Under the pieces are notes generated by a model. It had not been told where the DNA came from and did not search any database. It saw only the letters and a list, made by a program, of their open reading frames with translations. From contig NZ_QFWX01000001.1 of assembly GCF_003344045.1 (NCBI RefSeq), positions 620,001 to 684,000 of the forward strand: a stretch of DNA of 64,000 nucleotides, read 5' to 3'. This DNA is from Marinobacter vulgaris. Lineage in GTDB: Bacteria; Pseudomonadota; Gammaproteobacteria; Pseudomonadales; Oleiphilaceae. Below, in pieces: positions 19,256 to 29,602 of this stretch; position 1 is the first letter of the stretch, and every line of letters starts with the position of its first letter. Made by a program: the position numbers and the translations under genes.

Positions 19256-21256
19256 ATGCCATCTCGCACAGATCTCGCCAACGCCATTCGCGCGCTGAGC
19301 ATGGATGCGGTTCAGAAAGCCAAATCCGGCCACCCGGGCGCGCCCATGGGTATGGCGGACATCGCCGAGGTACTCTGGAATGATTTCCTCAGCCACAACC
19401 CGGCCAACCCGAAGTGGGCCAACCGCGACCGTTTTGTGCTCTCCAATGGCCACGGCTCGATGCTGCAGTACTCCCTGCTGCACCTGAGTGGCTATGACGT
19501 CTCCATCGATGACATCAAGAACTTCCGCCAGCTCCACTCCAAAACCCCCGGTCACCCGGAGTACGGGTATACGCCAGGGGTTGAAACCACTACCGGTCCT
19601 TTAGGGCAGGGCATTGCCAATGCCGTTGGTTTTGCTCTGGCAGAAAAAGCCCTGGGCGAGCAGTTCAACCGTCCCGGCCACAACATTGTTGATCACTACA
19701 CCTACGCCTTTTTGGGCGATGGCTGCCTGATGGAGGGCATTTCCCACGAAGTCTCCTCCCTTGCCGGCACCCTGGGTCTGGGCAAGCTAGTCATGTTCTA
19801 CGACGACAATGGCATTTCCATCGACGGCGAAGTGGATGGCTGGTTCACTGACGACACTCCCAAGCGTTTCGAGTCCTACGGCTGGCAGGTCATTCCCGCC
19901 ATCGACGGCCACGATCCGGAAGCGGTCCGCGGTGCCATTGAAGCGGCGCGGGCGAACACGTCCCAGCCCACGCTGATCTGCTGCAAGACCATTATCGGCT
20001 TCGGCTCCCCCAACAAACAGGGCACCGAAGCCTGCCACGGCGCCGCGCTGGGCGAGGATGAAGTCGCCCTGACCCGGGAAAAGCTGGGCTGGAACCACGG
20101 CGCCTTCGAGATCCCGTCAGAAATCTACAGCGGTTGGGATGCCCGGGAAAAGGGTGCAGCCGCTCAGGCGGAGTGGGAGCAGGCTTTTGCCGCTTACGAG
20201 AAGGCCGAGCCGGAGCTGGCTGCCGAGTTCAAGCGCCGCATGGCCGGCGAACTGCCGGCAGACTTCTCCAAAAAGGCCCAGGCCTATATCCAGGAATGCC
20301 AGGACAAGGGCGAGACCATCGCCAGCCGCAAGGCATCCCAGAACACCCTTAATGCTTATGGCCCGCTGCTGCCGGAACTGCTGGGCGGCTCCGCCGACCT
20401 GGCCGGCTCCAACCTCACCATCTGGGGTGGCAGCAAACCGCTGACCAGCGAGGATGCCAGCGGCAACTACATCTACTATGGCGTTCGTGAATTCGGCATG
20501 GCCGCCATCATGAACGGCGTGGCCCTGCACGGTGGCTTCGTGCCCTATGGCGCCACCTTCCTGATCTTCATGGAGTACTGCCGTAACGCCGTGCGCATGG
20601 CCGCACTGATGAAGCAGCGCTCCATCTACGTCTTCACCCATGACTCCATCGGTCTGGGCGAAGACGGCCCGACTCACCAGCCGGTAGAGCAGATGGCCAG
20701 CTTGCGCACCACACCCAACATGAGCATGTGGCGCCCGGCAGACACCGTTGAATCTGCGATTGCCTGGAAAGCGGCGCTTGAGCGTACCGACGGCCCGACG
20801 GCCCTGGTGTTTTCCCGCCAGGGACTGCCCCATCAGGATCGGGATGCCACACAGCTGCAGAACGTGGCCAAGGGTGGCTACATTCTTTCTGACAGCGAAG
20901 GCACTCCGGATCTGATCCTGATTGCCACCGGCGGCGAGCTCGGGCTGGCGCAGGACGCGGCGGCTGCGCTGCGGGAGAAAGGGAACAGGGTTCGTGTCGT
21001 TTCCATGCCGAGCACTGACACCTTTGACGCTCAGAGCGCCGCCTACAAGCAGGAAGTTCTGCCGCTGGATGTGACCAACCGCGTTGCCGTCGAAGCCGGC
21101 ATCGAGGACTACTGGTACAAATACGTTGGCCTCGACGGCCGCGTGGTGGGCATGAGCAGCTTTGGTGAATCCGCGCCTGCGGGTGAGCTGTTCAAGGAGT
21201 TCGGTTTTACCGTTGAGAACATCATTGCTGTGGCCGGTGAGCTGCTGGAAGCCTGA
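19256..21256 (+). CDS. tkt: Transketolase
   Basis: A 666-residue thiamine-diphosphate enzyme moving two-carbon units in the pentose phosphate pathway. Marks: [31 protein letters not shown], the ThDP-binding [13 protein letters not shown] and the C-terminal [20 protein letters not shown]. The start at 19256 is supported by CTGGAG upstream and the N-terminus [12 protein letters not shown]; the open stretch from 19178 is unlikely to be coding. Its stop overlaps the epd ATG by one base, giving the typical proteobacterial run tkt-epd-pgk-fda. Confidence 0.97.
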   Translation: MPSRTDLANAIRALSMDAVQKAKSGHPGAPMGMADIAEVLWNDFLSHNPANPKWANRDRFVLSNGHGSMLQYSLLHLSGYDVSIDDIKNFRQLHSKTPGHPEYGYTPGVETTTGPLGQGIANAVGFALAEKALGEQFNRPGHNIVDHYTYAFLGDGCLMEGISHEVSSLAGTLGLGKLVMFYDDNGISIDGEVDGWFTDDTPKRFESYGWQVIPAIDGHDPEAVRGAIEAARANTSQPTLICCKTIIGFGSPNKQGTEACHGAALGEDEVALTREKLGWNHGAFEIPSEIYSGWDAREKGAAAQAEWEQAFAAYEKAEPELAAEFKRRMAGELPADFSKKAQAYIQECQDKGETIASRKASQNTLNAYGPLLPELLGGSADLAGSNLTIWGGSKPLTSEDASGNYIYYGVREFGMAAIMNGVALHGGFVPYGATFLIFMEYCRNAVRMAALMKQRSIYVFTHDSIGLGEDGPTHQPVEQMASLRTTPNMSMWRPADTVESAIAWKAALERTDGPTALVFSRQGLPHQDRDATQLQNVAKGGYILSDSEGTPDLILIATGGELGLAQDAAAALREKGNRVRVVSMPSTDTFDAQSAAYKQEVLPLDVTNRVAVEAGIEDYWYKYVGLDGRVVGMSSFGESAPAGELFKEFGFTVENIIAVAGELLEA

Positions 21257-22284
21257 TGAGCACCGCCGCACCGTATCGCGTCGCTATCAATGGGTACGGC
21301 CGTATCGGCCAGTGCGTCTTGCGGGCGCTCTATGAGAACGGTTTTCGCGACCATTTGCAGGTGGTCGCGATTAACGAGCTGGCGGATATCGACACCATTG
21401 CCCACCTGACCCGCTACGATTCCACCCATGGTCGGTTCCAGGGTGAAATCATGGTTGAGGGCGATTCCCTGGTTGTGAATGGTGACCACATCCGCGTGGT
21501 TCGCCAGGCCGATGCCTCGGAACTGCCCTGGCACGAGCTGGGCATTGACCTGGTGCTGGAATGTTCCGGCGCGTTCACTGACCGGGCCACGGCAGAGCAG
21601 CACCTGAAAGCCGGCGCGGCGCGCCTGCTGTTTTCGCAACCGGCGGAGTCGGATGTGGATCGTACCGTGGTTTATGGCGTGAACCAGGACCAGTTGACGG
21701 ATACGGACCGGATCGTTGCGGCAGCCTCCTGTACCACCAACTGCCTGGTGCCGGTTATCCAGATCCTGGACGATGCCCTGGGTGTGGAGCAGGGCAGCAC
21801 GACCACCATTCATGCTGCCATGAATGACCAGCCCGTCATTGACGCCTACCATCACCAGGACCTGCGCCGCACCCGCAGCGCGCTGCACAACATCGTTCCT
21901 GTGGATACGGGTCTAGCCAGGGGCATTGAGCGCCTGCTTCCTCACATGGAAGGCAGGTTCAGCTCGGTGGCCATGCGCGTGCCCACCATGAACGTGTCGG
22001 CCATCGATATGGTGGTAAACGTCCGGGAAAGGACCTCGGTGGAGGCGGTCAATACCCTGTTGAAAAATGCTGCCCATGGCCCGTTGAAACGCATTCTGGG
22101 CTACACCGATGAGCTTCTGGCAAGCTCCGATTTCAACCACGACGCCCACTCGGGCATTGTCGACGGCGGCCAGACACGGGTCACTGGCGGTACCATGGTG
22201 AAGGTGCTGTGCTGGTTTGATAACGAGTGGGGGTTCGCAAACCGGATGCTGGACGTCAGCAAAAGCTGGCTGTCCGGTCACTGA
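21256..22284 (+). CDS. epd: Erythrose-4-phosphate dehydrogenase (GapB type)
   Basis: A 342-residue member of the GAPDH superfamily. NAD loop [15 protein letters not shown]; catalytic cysteine in [16 protein letters not shown]; and the Epd-like stretch [20 protein letters not shown]. Epd oxidises erythrose-4-phosphate to 4-phosphoerythronate for pyridoxal phosphate synthesis. Context (between tkt and pgk) and this motif favour Epd over a glycolytic GAPDH, although dual activity cannot be excluded. It overlaps the tkt stop by one base (TGATG). Confidence 0.85.
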   Translation: MSTAAPYRVAINGYGRIGQCVLRALYENGFRDHLQVVAINELADIDTIAHLTRYDSTHGRFQGEIMVEGDSLVVNGDHIRVVRQADASELPWHELGIDLVLECSGAFTDRATAEQHLKAGAARLLFSQPAESDVDRTVVYGVNQDQLTDTDRIVAAASCTTNCLVPVIQILDDALGVEQGSTTTIHAAMNDQPVIDAYHHQDLRRTRSALHNIVPVDTGLARGIERLLPHMEGRFSSVAMRVPTMNVSAIDMVVNVRERTSVEAVNTLLKNAAHGPLKRILGYTDELLASSDFNHDAHSGIVDGGQTRVTGGTMVKVLCWFDNEWGFANRMLDVSKSWLSGH

Positions 22285-22322
22285 CAAAGGGGTCTGGCCC
22301 CGCAAACTTAGGGATCAATGTT

Positions 22323-23483
22323 ATGGCCATCAAGAAAATGACCGATCTGGACCTCGCAGGTAAGCGGGTGCTGATCCGTGAAGATCTGAACGTACCGGTA
22401 AAAAACGGCGCCGTTTCCAGCGATGCCCGTATCCGCGCCTCGCTGCCCACCATCAAGGCCGCCAGAGACGCCGGTGCCACTGTGATGCTGATGTCCCACC
22501 TGGGCCGCCCGGAAGAGGGCGTTTATGACGAGGCGTCCTCCATGAAACCGGTGGCCGAGCACCTCAGCAATCTGCTGGATCAGGAAGTCCGCCTGATCAC
22601 CGATTACCTGGACGGCGTTGAAGTCGCCGACGGCGAAGTCGTGTTGCTCGAAAACGTGCGCTTCAACAAGGGTGAAAAGAAAGACGACGAAGTGCTTTCC
22701 AAAAAGTATGCAGCCCTGTGCGATGTCTATGTCATGGACGCCTTCGGCACTGCTCACCGCGCGCAGGCTTCCACCCACGGTGTTGCCCGCTTCGCCCCCG
22801 AGGTTTGCGCCGGGCCGCTGCTGGCTAAGGAGCTGGAAGCACTCGGCAAGGCCCTGGATAACCCGGCCAAGCCCGTGGTTGCCATCGTTGGCGGTTCCAA
22901 GGTCTCCACCAAGCTGGATGTACTCAACGCCCTGGAGAGAGTCTGCGACTCCATCATCGTCGGTGGCGGCATTGCCAACACCTTCCTCGCTGCCGCCGGG
23001 CACCCTGTGGGCAAATCCCTGTGTGAGCACGACCTGATCGATACCGCCCGGGAAATCGCTTCCCGCGTGGAAATCCCGTTACCAGTGGATGTGGTAGTCG
23101 CCAGCGAATTCGCCGAGACCGCCGAAGCCACCGTCAAGAAAATCGATGACGTCACTGACGACGACATGATCCTCGACGTCGGCCCCGAGACCGCCTCCAA
23201 GTTTGCAGGCCTGCTGAAGTCCTCAAAGACTATTCTGTGGAACGGCCCGGTTGGCGTGTTCGAGTTTGACCAGTTCGGCAACGGCACCCAGTCCCTGGCG
23301 GAAGCCATCGCAGAAAGCGACGCCTTCTCCCTGGCCGGCGGCGGGGACACCGTTGCTGCCATTGACAAGTACGGTGTGAGTGACAAAATCTCGTACATTT
23401 CCACCGGCGGCGGTGCCTTCCTGGAATTCGTGGAAGGAAAGACGCTACCGGCAGTTGCCGTACTAGAAGAACGCGGCGCATAG
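22323..23483 (+). CDS. pgk: Phosphoglycerate kinase
   Basis: A 386-residue glycolytic/gluconeogenic kinase. Marks: [67 protein letters not shown] and the nucleotide site [11 protein letters not shown]. The frame opens upstream at 22227, inside epd, but the ATG at 22323 matches family N-termini ([13 protein letters not shown]). It lies 38 bases after epd. In many relatives pyk follows; here a large palindromic repeat separates pgk from fda. Confidence 0.97.
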   Translation: MAIKKMTDLDLAGKRVLIREDLNVPVKNGAVSSDARIRASLPTIKAARDAGATVMLMSHLGRPEEGVYDEASSMKPVAEHLSNLLDQEVRLITDYLDGVEVADGEVVLLENVRFNKGEKKDDEVLSKKYAALCDVYVMDAFGTAHRAQASTHGVARFAPEVCAGPLLAKELEALGKALDNPAKPVVAIVGGSKVSTKLDVLNALERVCDSIIVGGGIANTFLAAAGHPVGKSLCEHDLIDTAREIASRVEIPLPVDVVVASEFAETAEATVKKIDDVTDDDMILDVGPETASKFAGLLKSSKTILWNGPVGVFEFDQFGNGTQSLAEAIAESDAFSLAGGGDTVAAIDKYGVSDKISYISTGGGAFLEFVEGKTLPAVAVLEERGA

Positions 23484-23501
23484 CACATCGTAAAATCGCG
23501 A

Positions 23502-23605
23502 GGAGGGCCGAGAAGCTCTTCCGGGACCGTAAAAAACAGGGATGTTTTTTACGAGCCTACATGGACGTATTCACGGCGTGTCCCGGAAGAGCTTCTCGGC
23601 CCTCC
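23502..23605 (-). repeat. Intergenic bracketed palindrome, copy 1 (pgk-fda)
   Basis: Perfect 26-base inverted repeat: arms 23502-23527 (starting GGAGGGCCGAGAAG) and 23580-23605. Between them are an A/T-armed hairpin with 11-base arms (CGTAAAAAACA, loop GGGA) and a core that on the minus strand reads ACACGCCGTGAATACGTCC then ATGTAGGCTC. The same core and a related inner hairpin occur in copies 2 and 3, while the outer arms are different in each. Orientation is opposite to the other two copies. It could fold into a very stable RNA stem and end or slow transcription from pgk. Confidence 0.85.
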
Positions 23606-23667
23606 GAAGCAGGCTCCAAGCTAGGAAGTCTGCTACAGACATTTAATAAACCAAGGAGACAAACCCA

Positions 23668-24732
23668 ATGGCCCTGATTTCGATGCGGCAACTGCTGGAC
23701 CACGCCGCAGAACATGGTTACGGCGTGCCGGCGTATAACGTGAACAACCTGGAACAGATGAGGGCCATCATGGAAGCGGCCGACAAGACTGATTCTCCAG
23801 TCATTGTTCAAGCCTCCGCGGGTGCCCGCAAGTACGCCGGTGCTCCTTTCCTGCGCCATTTGATTCTGGCGGCCATTGAGGAGTTTCCCCATATTCCGGT
23901 AGTGATGCACCAGGACCATGGCACCAGCCCGGCTGTGTGTCAGCGTTCCATCCAATTGGGCTTCAGCTCAGTAATGATGGACGGTTCCCTGGGTGAAGAT
24001 GGTAAAACGCCCACCGACTTCGACTACAACGTGGATGTTACCCGTCGCACTGTGGAAATGGCCCATGCTTGTGGCGTATCGGTGGAGGGTGAGCTGGGCT
24101 GTCTGGGTTCTCTGGAAACGGGCCAGGCCGGTGAAGAAGATGGTATCGGCGCTGAGGGCACCCTGGATCACAGCCAGATGTTGACCGACCCGGAAGAAGC
24201 GGCGGACTTCGTCCAGAGAACCCACGTGGATGCCCTGGCCATCGCCATCGGCACCAGTCACGGCGCCTACAAGTTCACCCGTCCGCCGACCGGTGACATC
24301 CTGGCTATTGACCAGATCAAAGCCATCCACGCCCGTATCCCGGACACCCACCTGGTCATGCACGGCTCCAGCTCTGTGCCCCAGGAATGGCTGAAGATCA
24401 TCAACGAATACGGTGGCGAGATTCCGGAAACCTACGGCGTACCGGTCGAGGAAATCGTGGAAGGCATCAAGCATGGTGTTCGCAAGGTCAACATCGACAC
24501 TGATCTGCGCCTGGCCAGCACTGGCGCGGTTCGTCGCTTCCTGGCCCAGAACCCGGCCGAGTTTGACCCGCGCAAATTCCTCAAGGAAACCATGAAGGCG
24601 ATGACGGATGTCTGCGTGGCCCGCTACGAGGCTTTCGGCACTGCCGGCAACGCCAGCAAGATCAAGCCTGTTAACCTTGAGCGCATGTTTGAGCGTTATG
24701 CTGCCGGGGAGCTTGATCCCAAGGTTAAGTAG
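23668..24732 (+). CDS. fda: Fructose-bisphosphate aldolase, class II
   Basis: A 354-residue zinc-dependent aldolase, the class II form with the Calvin-cycle/long-type signature. Marks: [19 protein letters not shown], the zinc and catalytic region [46 protein letters not shown] and [13 protein letters not shown]. It cleaves fructose-1,6-bisphosphate in glycolysis or forms it in gluconeogenesis. CCAAGGAGACAAACCC provides a strong ribosome site. It is separated from pgk by palindrome copy 1 and followed by copy 2. Confidence 0.96.
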   Translation: MALISMRQLLDHAAEHGYGVPAYNVNNLEQMRAIMEAADKTDSPVIVQASAGARKYAGAPFLRHLILAAIEEFPHIPVVMHQDHGTSPAVCQRSIQLGFSSVMMDGSLGEDGKTPTDFDYNVDVTRRTVEMAHACGVSVEGELGCLGSLETGQAGEEDGIGAEGTLDHSQMLTDPEEAADFVQRTHVDALAIAIGTSHGAYKFTRPPTGDILAIDQIKAIHARIPDTHLVMHGSSSVPQEWLKIINEYGGEIPETYGVPVEEIVEGIKHGVRKVNIDTDLRLASTGAVRRFLAQNPAEFDPRKFLKETMKAMTDVCVARYEAFGTAGNASKIKPVNLERMFERYAAGELDPKVK

Positions 24733-24779
24733 GGTTGGGAGTTGGCCTCTGTAGCCTTTCGGTTGCGGGGGCTTCGCAC

Positions 24780-24875
24780 TGATAGGCCTTCCTTCCGGGA
24801 CACGCCGTAAATACGTCCCTGTAGGCTCCTAAAAAACATCCATGTTTTTTAGGGTCCCGGAAGGAAGGCCTATCA
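24780..24875 (+). repeat. Intergenic bracketed palindrome, copy 2 (after fda)
   Basis: Perfect 22-base inverted repeat: arms 24780-24801 (TGATAGGCCTTCC...) and 24854-24875. Inside are the core ACGCCGTAAATACGTCCC then TGTAGGCTC, and a hairpin with 12-base arms CCTAAAAAACAT / ATGTTTTTTAGG. It lies between fda and the converging glycosidase-like gene and may end both transcripts. The arms share only CTTCCGGGAC with copy 1. Confidence 0.85.
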
Positions 24876-24910
24876 CTGCTTGTTTGAACTTCTCGATAAT
24901 GCCTGGCTGA

Positions 24911-27133
24911 TTAGAGCTTGACGGCATTTGTGCCCGGGCTCGCGACCACCGGCTCATACCCTGGCAGCTTCACATCAATAGGCGGCTCTTCGGTGTGCCA
25001 GTCGGCGGTCCACTCAACTGTTGGAGAACCTCCGGAGTCGGGCGTCACAGTCACGAAGACGGTGCCGAAGGCGGTTGGCGCTGGACCGAAGCTGATGGTC
25101 TCGCCCTGTTCCAGCCAGCGTTCCGGTATGCCACCGCAGAGCACCAGGCGTTCGCCTTCTTCCCGCACAAAGCAGTTACGGACCATCAGTACCCATTCCG
25201 CCGATGCCCAGACGTGGTGCCCGTCTCCCATGCAACCTCCACGGGTGCCGGGATGGATGGCTTCAGGCCACTGGCCGGTAGGGGATGCCAGGTCGGCCAC
25301 CGAGTCGATCAGCTGCAGATAACGGGGGTCCCCGGCCCGCAGAAGAATCTGGGCCACATGCAGGGTCAGGTAGGCGTTCAGGCCGGAGTGAATCATGTCC
25401 TGGTAGAAGGCACCGTCGACAAAGCACCGCTCCAGCAGAAATTCAACGCAGTCCAGCAGTCGCGGATCATCAGGCGCGCAGAGCTGGGTCGGGTAACCCA
25501 CGGCCAGGGAGCCGATGGCGCCCGCATCCAGTCGACGGTAGGGGGAGGCTGGCATGCCCGGCCGTTTCAGGCGCTGCCGGCAGCCCTCAAGGCTGCGATC
25601 GACGGCTTTCGCGAAATCGACTGCATCGTCCCGGAACGTCCGGCTATCGGCCGGGCTGTCGGCCGCTAGCATGTCGGCGGCAGCGTGCAGGCCAGAGATC
25701 CCCCAGAAGTCATCCCAGTAATAATAGTCATTCGGGCCCAGATGTTCAGCGCTGAAACCCGCCGGCAGCAGGCCGGCGTGGGGTGCTTCCGTTTCCTTGC
25801 GCAGGCGTTTGTTTGTGATCCACCTGGCGCCTCGGCGTATGGGGTCATGCCAGTGTTTTTCCGGGCGGCGGCCGGTGAGGTCGAAAAAGCGCTTGAGTAT
25901 CCAGAGCACTTCGCCATTGGCGTCCCACTCGCCCTCCTGGGAGCGGAAATAACCGCCTTTGGTCTGGCGCTGGGGGAAGCGTGACAGGGCCCTGCCAGCT
26001 CGGGCCGTCAGCCCGATGCTCAGCAGTGCGTTGATGATGAAGGCGGCGTCGCGGAACCAGAAGCGCTTGTAAGTGAACGGGCCGGGATAGACATCATCCG
26101 GCGAATGAAGAATCAGGGATGCCACCGCCGCATCATAGAGAAACTGGAATCGGGGTTCCGGACACACCAGCCGCGCATGGCCTTCGCGCTCTGTCTGCCA
26201 GGCATCGGCCTCCGGCAGATCTGCAGGGCTCTGGCTAAGCGGAATGCTGGCGGTGATTTCCCGGGTCTTGCCGGCCTCGACAGAAAACAGCGCGGCCGCT
26301 GTTACCATGCCTACGTCACAGACGCCCTCCTGCTGATCCTCGCGATCCGTCAGGTGGATGTGCACATCGCCATTCCTGTAATCCGAAACATGATGCCTCT
26401 CGGCAGGGGCGCTGAAGGTGACTGAACGATTGCCGTCCACCGTCCAGGCATCCCGTTTGCCGGAGAGGCTGACGCTGTTAATGAAACTGACTCCCTCCGG
26501 GTTGGAGGGCCGCAGGGCAAGCACCAGTGAGCCCGACACGTCCGACTTTGCACGCACCCGGAATTTGCAGACCGGAATGCCATCTTCCAACTCCACCCAG
26601 GAGCGGCTGTTCAGTTCCAGCCCGTCCATGGATGACTCCGTATCCACGCTGATTACATCCCCGAGTTCCTGCCACTGACGGGCAGCTTTCGTCCGCGAGG
26701 GCAGCAGGCAGCGACCGTCTTTGGCCAGCAGCCATCCGTCCAGCGACCAGCTGTCAAAAAACGGCGTCAGCAGGCCTCTTGGGTCCACGATCGGCAGCTC
26801 GTCGCAGTCGGGATGCCCCACGGCGGTCCAGTTCCGGTTGCTCAGGTTGATATGGGTAATGGAAAACGCTCGGGGAATGAACGACGGGTCCCTGGGATCG
26901 AACTGCCGCTCGATCCAGTAGGGCCAGACCCAGTCAAGATTGTGCTGGATGACGCGGCTGTTTATCAGGCCCCGGGCATGGAAAACCACACCGGCACGCA
27001 GCAGCTCGATGGGCTCGCCAACCTCCGAGGGCTGGGCGAAACCATGAAGTTTGGAGAGCAGCGCAATGGGATCGAGAAAACCGTGTTTACGGGCGACGCT
27101 TTTCACGACAAAGCGCCAGGGTAGCCATTTCAT
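24911..27133 (-). CDS. Six-hairpin glycosidase-like protein
   Basis: A 740-residue protein. The C-terminal half (from about residue 340) looks like an (alpha/alpha)6 six-hairpin glycosidase fold: TYKRFWFRDAAFIINALLSI, GEWDANGEVLWILKRFFDLTG, YYYWDDFWGISGLHAAADML and GQWPEAIHPGTRGGCMGDGHHVWA are typical of glucoamylase/trehalase-like domains. The N-terminal part is a beta-rich region. No signal peptide is evident. The ATG at 27133 is chosen because it lies 5 bases after the stop of the upstream membrane-protein gene. The substrate is unknown; acidic candidates (WD, GEW) are only suggestive. Confidence 0.65.
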   Translation of the reverse strand: MKWLPWRFVVKSVARKHGFLDPIALLSKLHGFAQPSEVGEPIELLRAGVVFHARGLINSRVIQHNLDWVWPYWIERQFDPRDPSFIPRAFSITHINLSNRNWTAVGHPDCDELPIVDPRGLLTPFFDSWSLDGWLLAKDGRCLLPSRTKAARQWQELGDVISVDTESSMDGLELNSRSWVELEDGIPVCKFRVRAKSDVSGSLVLALRPSNPEGVSFINSVSLSGKRDAWTVDGNRSVTFSAPAERHHVSDYRNGDVHIHLTDREDQQEGVCDVGMVTAAALFSVEAGKTREITASIPLSQSPADLPEADAWQTEREGHARLVCPEPRFQFLYDAAVASLILHSPDDVYPGPFTYKRFWFRDAAFIINALLSIGLTARAGRALSRFPQRQTKGGYFRSQEGEWDANGEVLWILKRFFDLTGRRPEKHWHDPIRRGARWITNKRLRKETEAPHAGLLPAGFSAEHLGPNDYYYWDDFWGISGLHAAADMLAADSPADSRTFRDDAVDFAKAVDRSLEGCRQRLKRPGMPASPYRRLDAGAIGSLAVGYPTQLCAPDDPRLLDCVEFLLERCFVDGAFYQDMIHSGLNAYLTLHVAQILLRAGDPRYLQLIDSVADLASPTGQWPEAIHPGTRGGCMGDGHHVWASAEWVLMVRNCFVREEGERLVLCGGIPERWLEQGETISFGPAPTAFGTVFVTVTPDSGGSPTVEWTADWHTEEPPIDVKLPGYEPVVASPGTNAVKL

Positions 27134-27138
27134 CCAGG

Positions 27139-27933
27139 TCACTGTTTGATCTCCAGGGTGTGTTCTTTGTCTGTGTATTTGGCCAGGGCACGGCGCGACA
27201 GGATATTGAGAAAAATGACAGCCGCCAGGGTGCCGGCAAAGCCTGCGCCGTATATGGCCCACTCCAGAGGAGAGCGGCCGGTCTCCCGCACGCCCAGGAC
27301 AGTCAGGTCGGCCGCGATGGAGCCCAGGTAGACGTTGTGAAGGGAGAAAGGGATAAAGCCAATGACGGAACCCCAGACAAAGCCGCCGAATGAAAAGCGG
27401 GTCAGGCCAAAGAAATAGTTGGAAAGCTTCCCGGGGAAAAACGGAATCAGCCGTGTCAGGAGTACGATTTTCCAGCCATGGGGCGTCAGCTCATCACTCA
27501 TCAGCCGCAGGCGTGCTCTCGCCATCACGAATTCTTTTGCGCGATCGCCAAAAAGATAGCGGGCTATCAGAAAAGCGAGGGAAGCGCCCAACACGGTGCC
27601 CGTGACGACATAGACGGTGCCTTCCGCCACCCCGAATACAAAGCCTGCGCCGGTGGTAAACAGAAAGCCGGGCAATAGTGCTACCACTGTTACCGTCATC
27701 AGCAGAACAAACAACAGGGCAGCCCAGGCGCCCTGGGCTTCAAACCACTGAAGCATGACCACAACCTGTTCATGGATGCCCAGGGAATAGAGGATCGCAA
27801 GAATAACGCCGACAAAAACGATGCTGGCCAGCATCCCGAGAATGGGAGAACTTCTCCAGCCGGCCTTTCGTTCCAGCTCTGGTTCTTGGGTAATGGGAGG
27901 TGCCCTCCTGCCTGAAAACAAAATGGGCGGCAT
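27139..27933 (-). CDS. TVP38/TMEM64 family membrane protein
   Basis: A 264-residue inner-membrane protein of the TVP38/TMEM64 (SNARE-associated, VTT) family, related to DedA. Marks: TVTVVALLPGFLFTTGAGFVFG, ASLAFLIARYLFG and LLTRLIPFFPGKLSNYFFGLT. About five hydrophobic segments are present. The frame stays open far upstream to 28800, but that part is antisense to cbpA; the start MPPILFSGRRAPP at 27933 is the most plausible, without a strong ribosome site. It is tightly followed by the glycosidase-like gene. Members move or scramble lipids or maintain envelope homeostasis; its role here is unknown. Confidence 0.8.
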   Translation of the reverse strand: MPPILFSGRRAPPITQEPELERKAGWRSSPILGMLASIVFVGVILAILYSLGIHEQVVVMLQWFEAQGAWAALLFVLLMTVTVVALLPGFLFTTGAGFVFGVAEGTVYVVTGTVLGASLAFLIARYLFGDRAKEFVMARARLRLMSDELTPHGWKIVLLTRLIPFFPGKLSNYFFGLTRFSFGGFVWGSVIGFIPFSLHNVYLGSIAADLTVLGVRETGRSPLEWAIYGAGFAGTLAAVIFLNILSRRALAKYTDKEHTLEIKQ

Positions 27934-28134
27934 TCCATGCCTGAAATGTTCCTCGTATTTAACCAAGCCTAGGATAGGCCAGGGGGTGAAAACAAGAGCA
28001 TAAACCCGGCCCACACAGCTGATACGCGTCAATTCTGATGCGTGCCCACCTTGTAATTTCCACTTCCTCATCAAATATAGTGGTAGTAACCGGGCAAATA
28101 ACGCCCAGCATTCTAAACAGGTGTGAGGATAAGA

Positions 28135-29112
28135 ATGGACTTCAAAGACTATTACGCCGTACTCGGTGTGAGCGAGTCTGCCTCCCCCGAGGAGATTAAA
28201 AAGGCCTACCGCAAACTGGCCCGGAAATACCATCCGGACGTCAGTAAGGAGGACAAGGCCGATGAGAAATTCAAAGACGTCGGCGAGGCCTACGAAGTAC
28301 TGAAAGACCCTGAGAAACGGGCGGAATACGATGAGCTCAGGAAATACGGGGCCCGGAAAGACGGGTCGTTCGAGCGTCCTCCCGGATGGGAGAGTGCCTC
28401 CGGCTTTGGCGGTGGTGGCTACACCGAAGCCGATGCGGCGCAGTTCAGCGACTTTTTTGAGGAAATCTTCGGTGGTGGCCGGCGCCGTGGAGCCGGCCCC
28501 GGCTTTGGGGGCGGTTTCGGTGGCCAGCGTCATTCCATGCGCATGCGGGGTGAAGACGTTCACGCCCGGCTGGCACTTTTCCTGGAAGAAGCGTTTCAGG
28601 GCTGCGAGAAGCAGGTGTCGTTCACCGTTCAGGAGCCTGACGCCAATGGCCGGGTAGTCCCCCGCCAGAAAACCCTGAACGTAAAAATCCCCGCCGGTAT
28701 GAAAGAAGGCCAGCACATCCGTCTGAAGGGCCAGGGTGCACCCGGCGTCGGTGGCGCGGAGAACGGCGATCTCTTCATCGAGGTGGAATACGCGCCGCAC
28801 CCCATGTTCACGGTGGAGGGCCGGGATATACTGGTAACCGTGCCCATCGCCCCCTGGGAGGCTGCCCTTGGTGCGTCAGTCACCGTTCCCACGGTTGGCT
28901 CGAAGGTGAACGTAAAAGTCCCCAAGGGCTCTTCCAGCGGCCGCAAGCTGCGGCTCAAGGGCAAAGGTCTGCCTGGTAAACATCCGGGAGACCAGCTGGT
29001 GGTGCTGCAGATTGTGATGCCCGAGCGTCACAGTGAAGAAGCCGAGGAGCTTTACCGGCAGCTGGCCGAGGCAGAAAAAGGGTTCAATCCACGCAGCAAA
29101 CTGCATGTGTGA
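28135..29112 (+). CDS. cbpA: DnaJ-class co-chaperone CbpA
   Basis: A 325-residue type II J-domain protein. The J domain (residues 1-70) starts [16 protein letters not shown] and carries the HPD motif in [11 protein letters not shown] Gly/Phe-rich linker (about 85-135) follows, then two DnaJ C-terminal substrate-binding domains (for example [11 protein letters not shown] and [13 protein letters not shown]); there is no zinc-finger domain, as expected for CbpA. GAGG lies 6 bases before the ATG at 28135. It stimulates DnaK and binds curved DNA in E. coli. The modulator gene cbpM follows 12 bases later. Confidence 0.95.
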   Translation: MDFKDYYAVLGVSESASPEEIKKAYRKLARKYHPDVSKEDKADEKFKDVGEAYEVLKDPEKRAEYDELRKYGARKDGSFERPPGWESASGFGGGGYTEADAAQFSDFFEEIFGGGRRRGAGPGFGGGFGGQRHSMRMRGEDVHARLALFLEEAFQGCEKQVSFTVQEPDANGRVVPRQKTLNVKIPAGMKEGQHIRLKGQGAPGVGGAENGDLFIEVEYAPHPMFTVEGRDILVTVPIAPWEAALGASVTVPTVGSKVNVKVPKGSSSGRKLRLKGKGLPGKHPGDQLVVLQIVMPERHSEEAEELYRQLAEAEKGFNPRSKLHV

Positions 29113-29124
29113 GCGGGGTGAAGG

Positions 29125-29469
29125 ATGACTGAAAAAGACCGGATTCTGAGCGTCGAACTGGTGGAACCGACCGCAACATTCACTTTGCGTGAGATTTGCG
29201 AGCGTGGGGACTGCCATGCCGAGTTCGTTATCAAACTTGTAAGCTATGGTGTGATTGCTCCGATTGAGGAATCGCCGGAGACGCGCCAGTGGGAGTTTGA
29301 TCTCCCGGCCCTGGCCCGGTTGCGCAAGGCCCAGCGGCTGCAGCGTGACCTTAAGCTGAATCTGCCGGGCCTGGCGATGTCCCTGGAGCTTCTTGATGAA
29401 GTTCAGGAGATGCGGCGTGAAGTCGACCGTCTGAACCGGCAACTCCGCCATCTGATGGGCGACTTCTAG
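29125..29469 (+). CDS. cbpM: Chaperone modulator CbpM
   Basis: A 114-residue MerR-like protein that binds the J domain of CbpA and inhibits it. The sequence (TFTLREICERGDCHAEFVIK, then LARLRKAQRLQRDL and LLDEVQEMRREVDRLNRQL) fits the family; the C-terminal helix is a predicted coiled coil. Its place right after cbpA supports the call. GTGAAGG just before the ATG is the likely ribosome site. Confidence 0.9.
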   Translation: MTEKDRILSVELVEPTATFTLREICERGDCHAEFVIKLVSYGVIAPIEESPETRQWEFDLPALARLRKAQRLQRDLKLNLPGLAMSLELLDEVQEMRREVDRLNRQLRHLMGDF

Positions 29470-29480
29470 TTCGGGTCCTA

Positions 29481-29576
29481 CTGGTACGCCCTGTTCAAAA
29501 CACGCCCGTAAATACGTCCCTGTAGGGCTCGGTCGCGCCATCCCTGGCGCTCCACGGTTTTGAACAGGGGCACCAG
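29481..29576 (+). repeat. Intergenic bracketed palindrome, copy 3 (after cbpM)
   Basis: Outer arms 29481-29501 and 29557-29576 pair through CCCTGTTCAAAAC (13 perfect bases) and then CTGGT with small mismatches. The inside carries the core ACACGCCCGTAAATACGTCC then CTGTAGGGCTC and a GC-armed hairpin GCGCCA-TCCC-TGGCGC. The outer arms have no similarity to those of copies 1 and 2, but the core is nearly identical. Lies between convergent cbpM and the small gene at 29603. Confidence 0.8.
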
Positions 29577-29602
29577 CTGGAGCTTCCTCCAAACTCGGAG
29601 AC

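Noticed and set aside
27934..28800. N-terminal extension of the TVP38-type protein to 553 residues
   Set aside because: The extra part is antisense to cbpA and has no family similarity; it is a by-product of GC-rich codon use.
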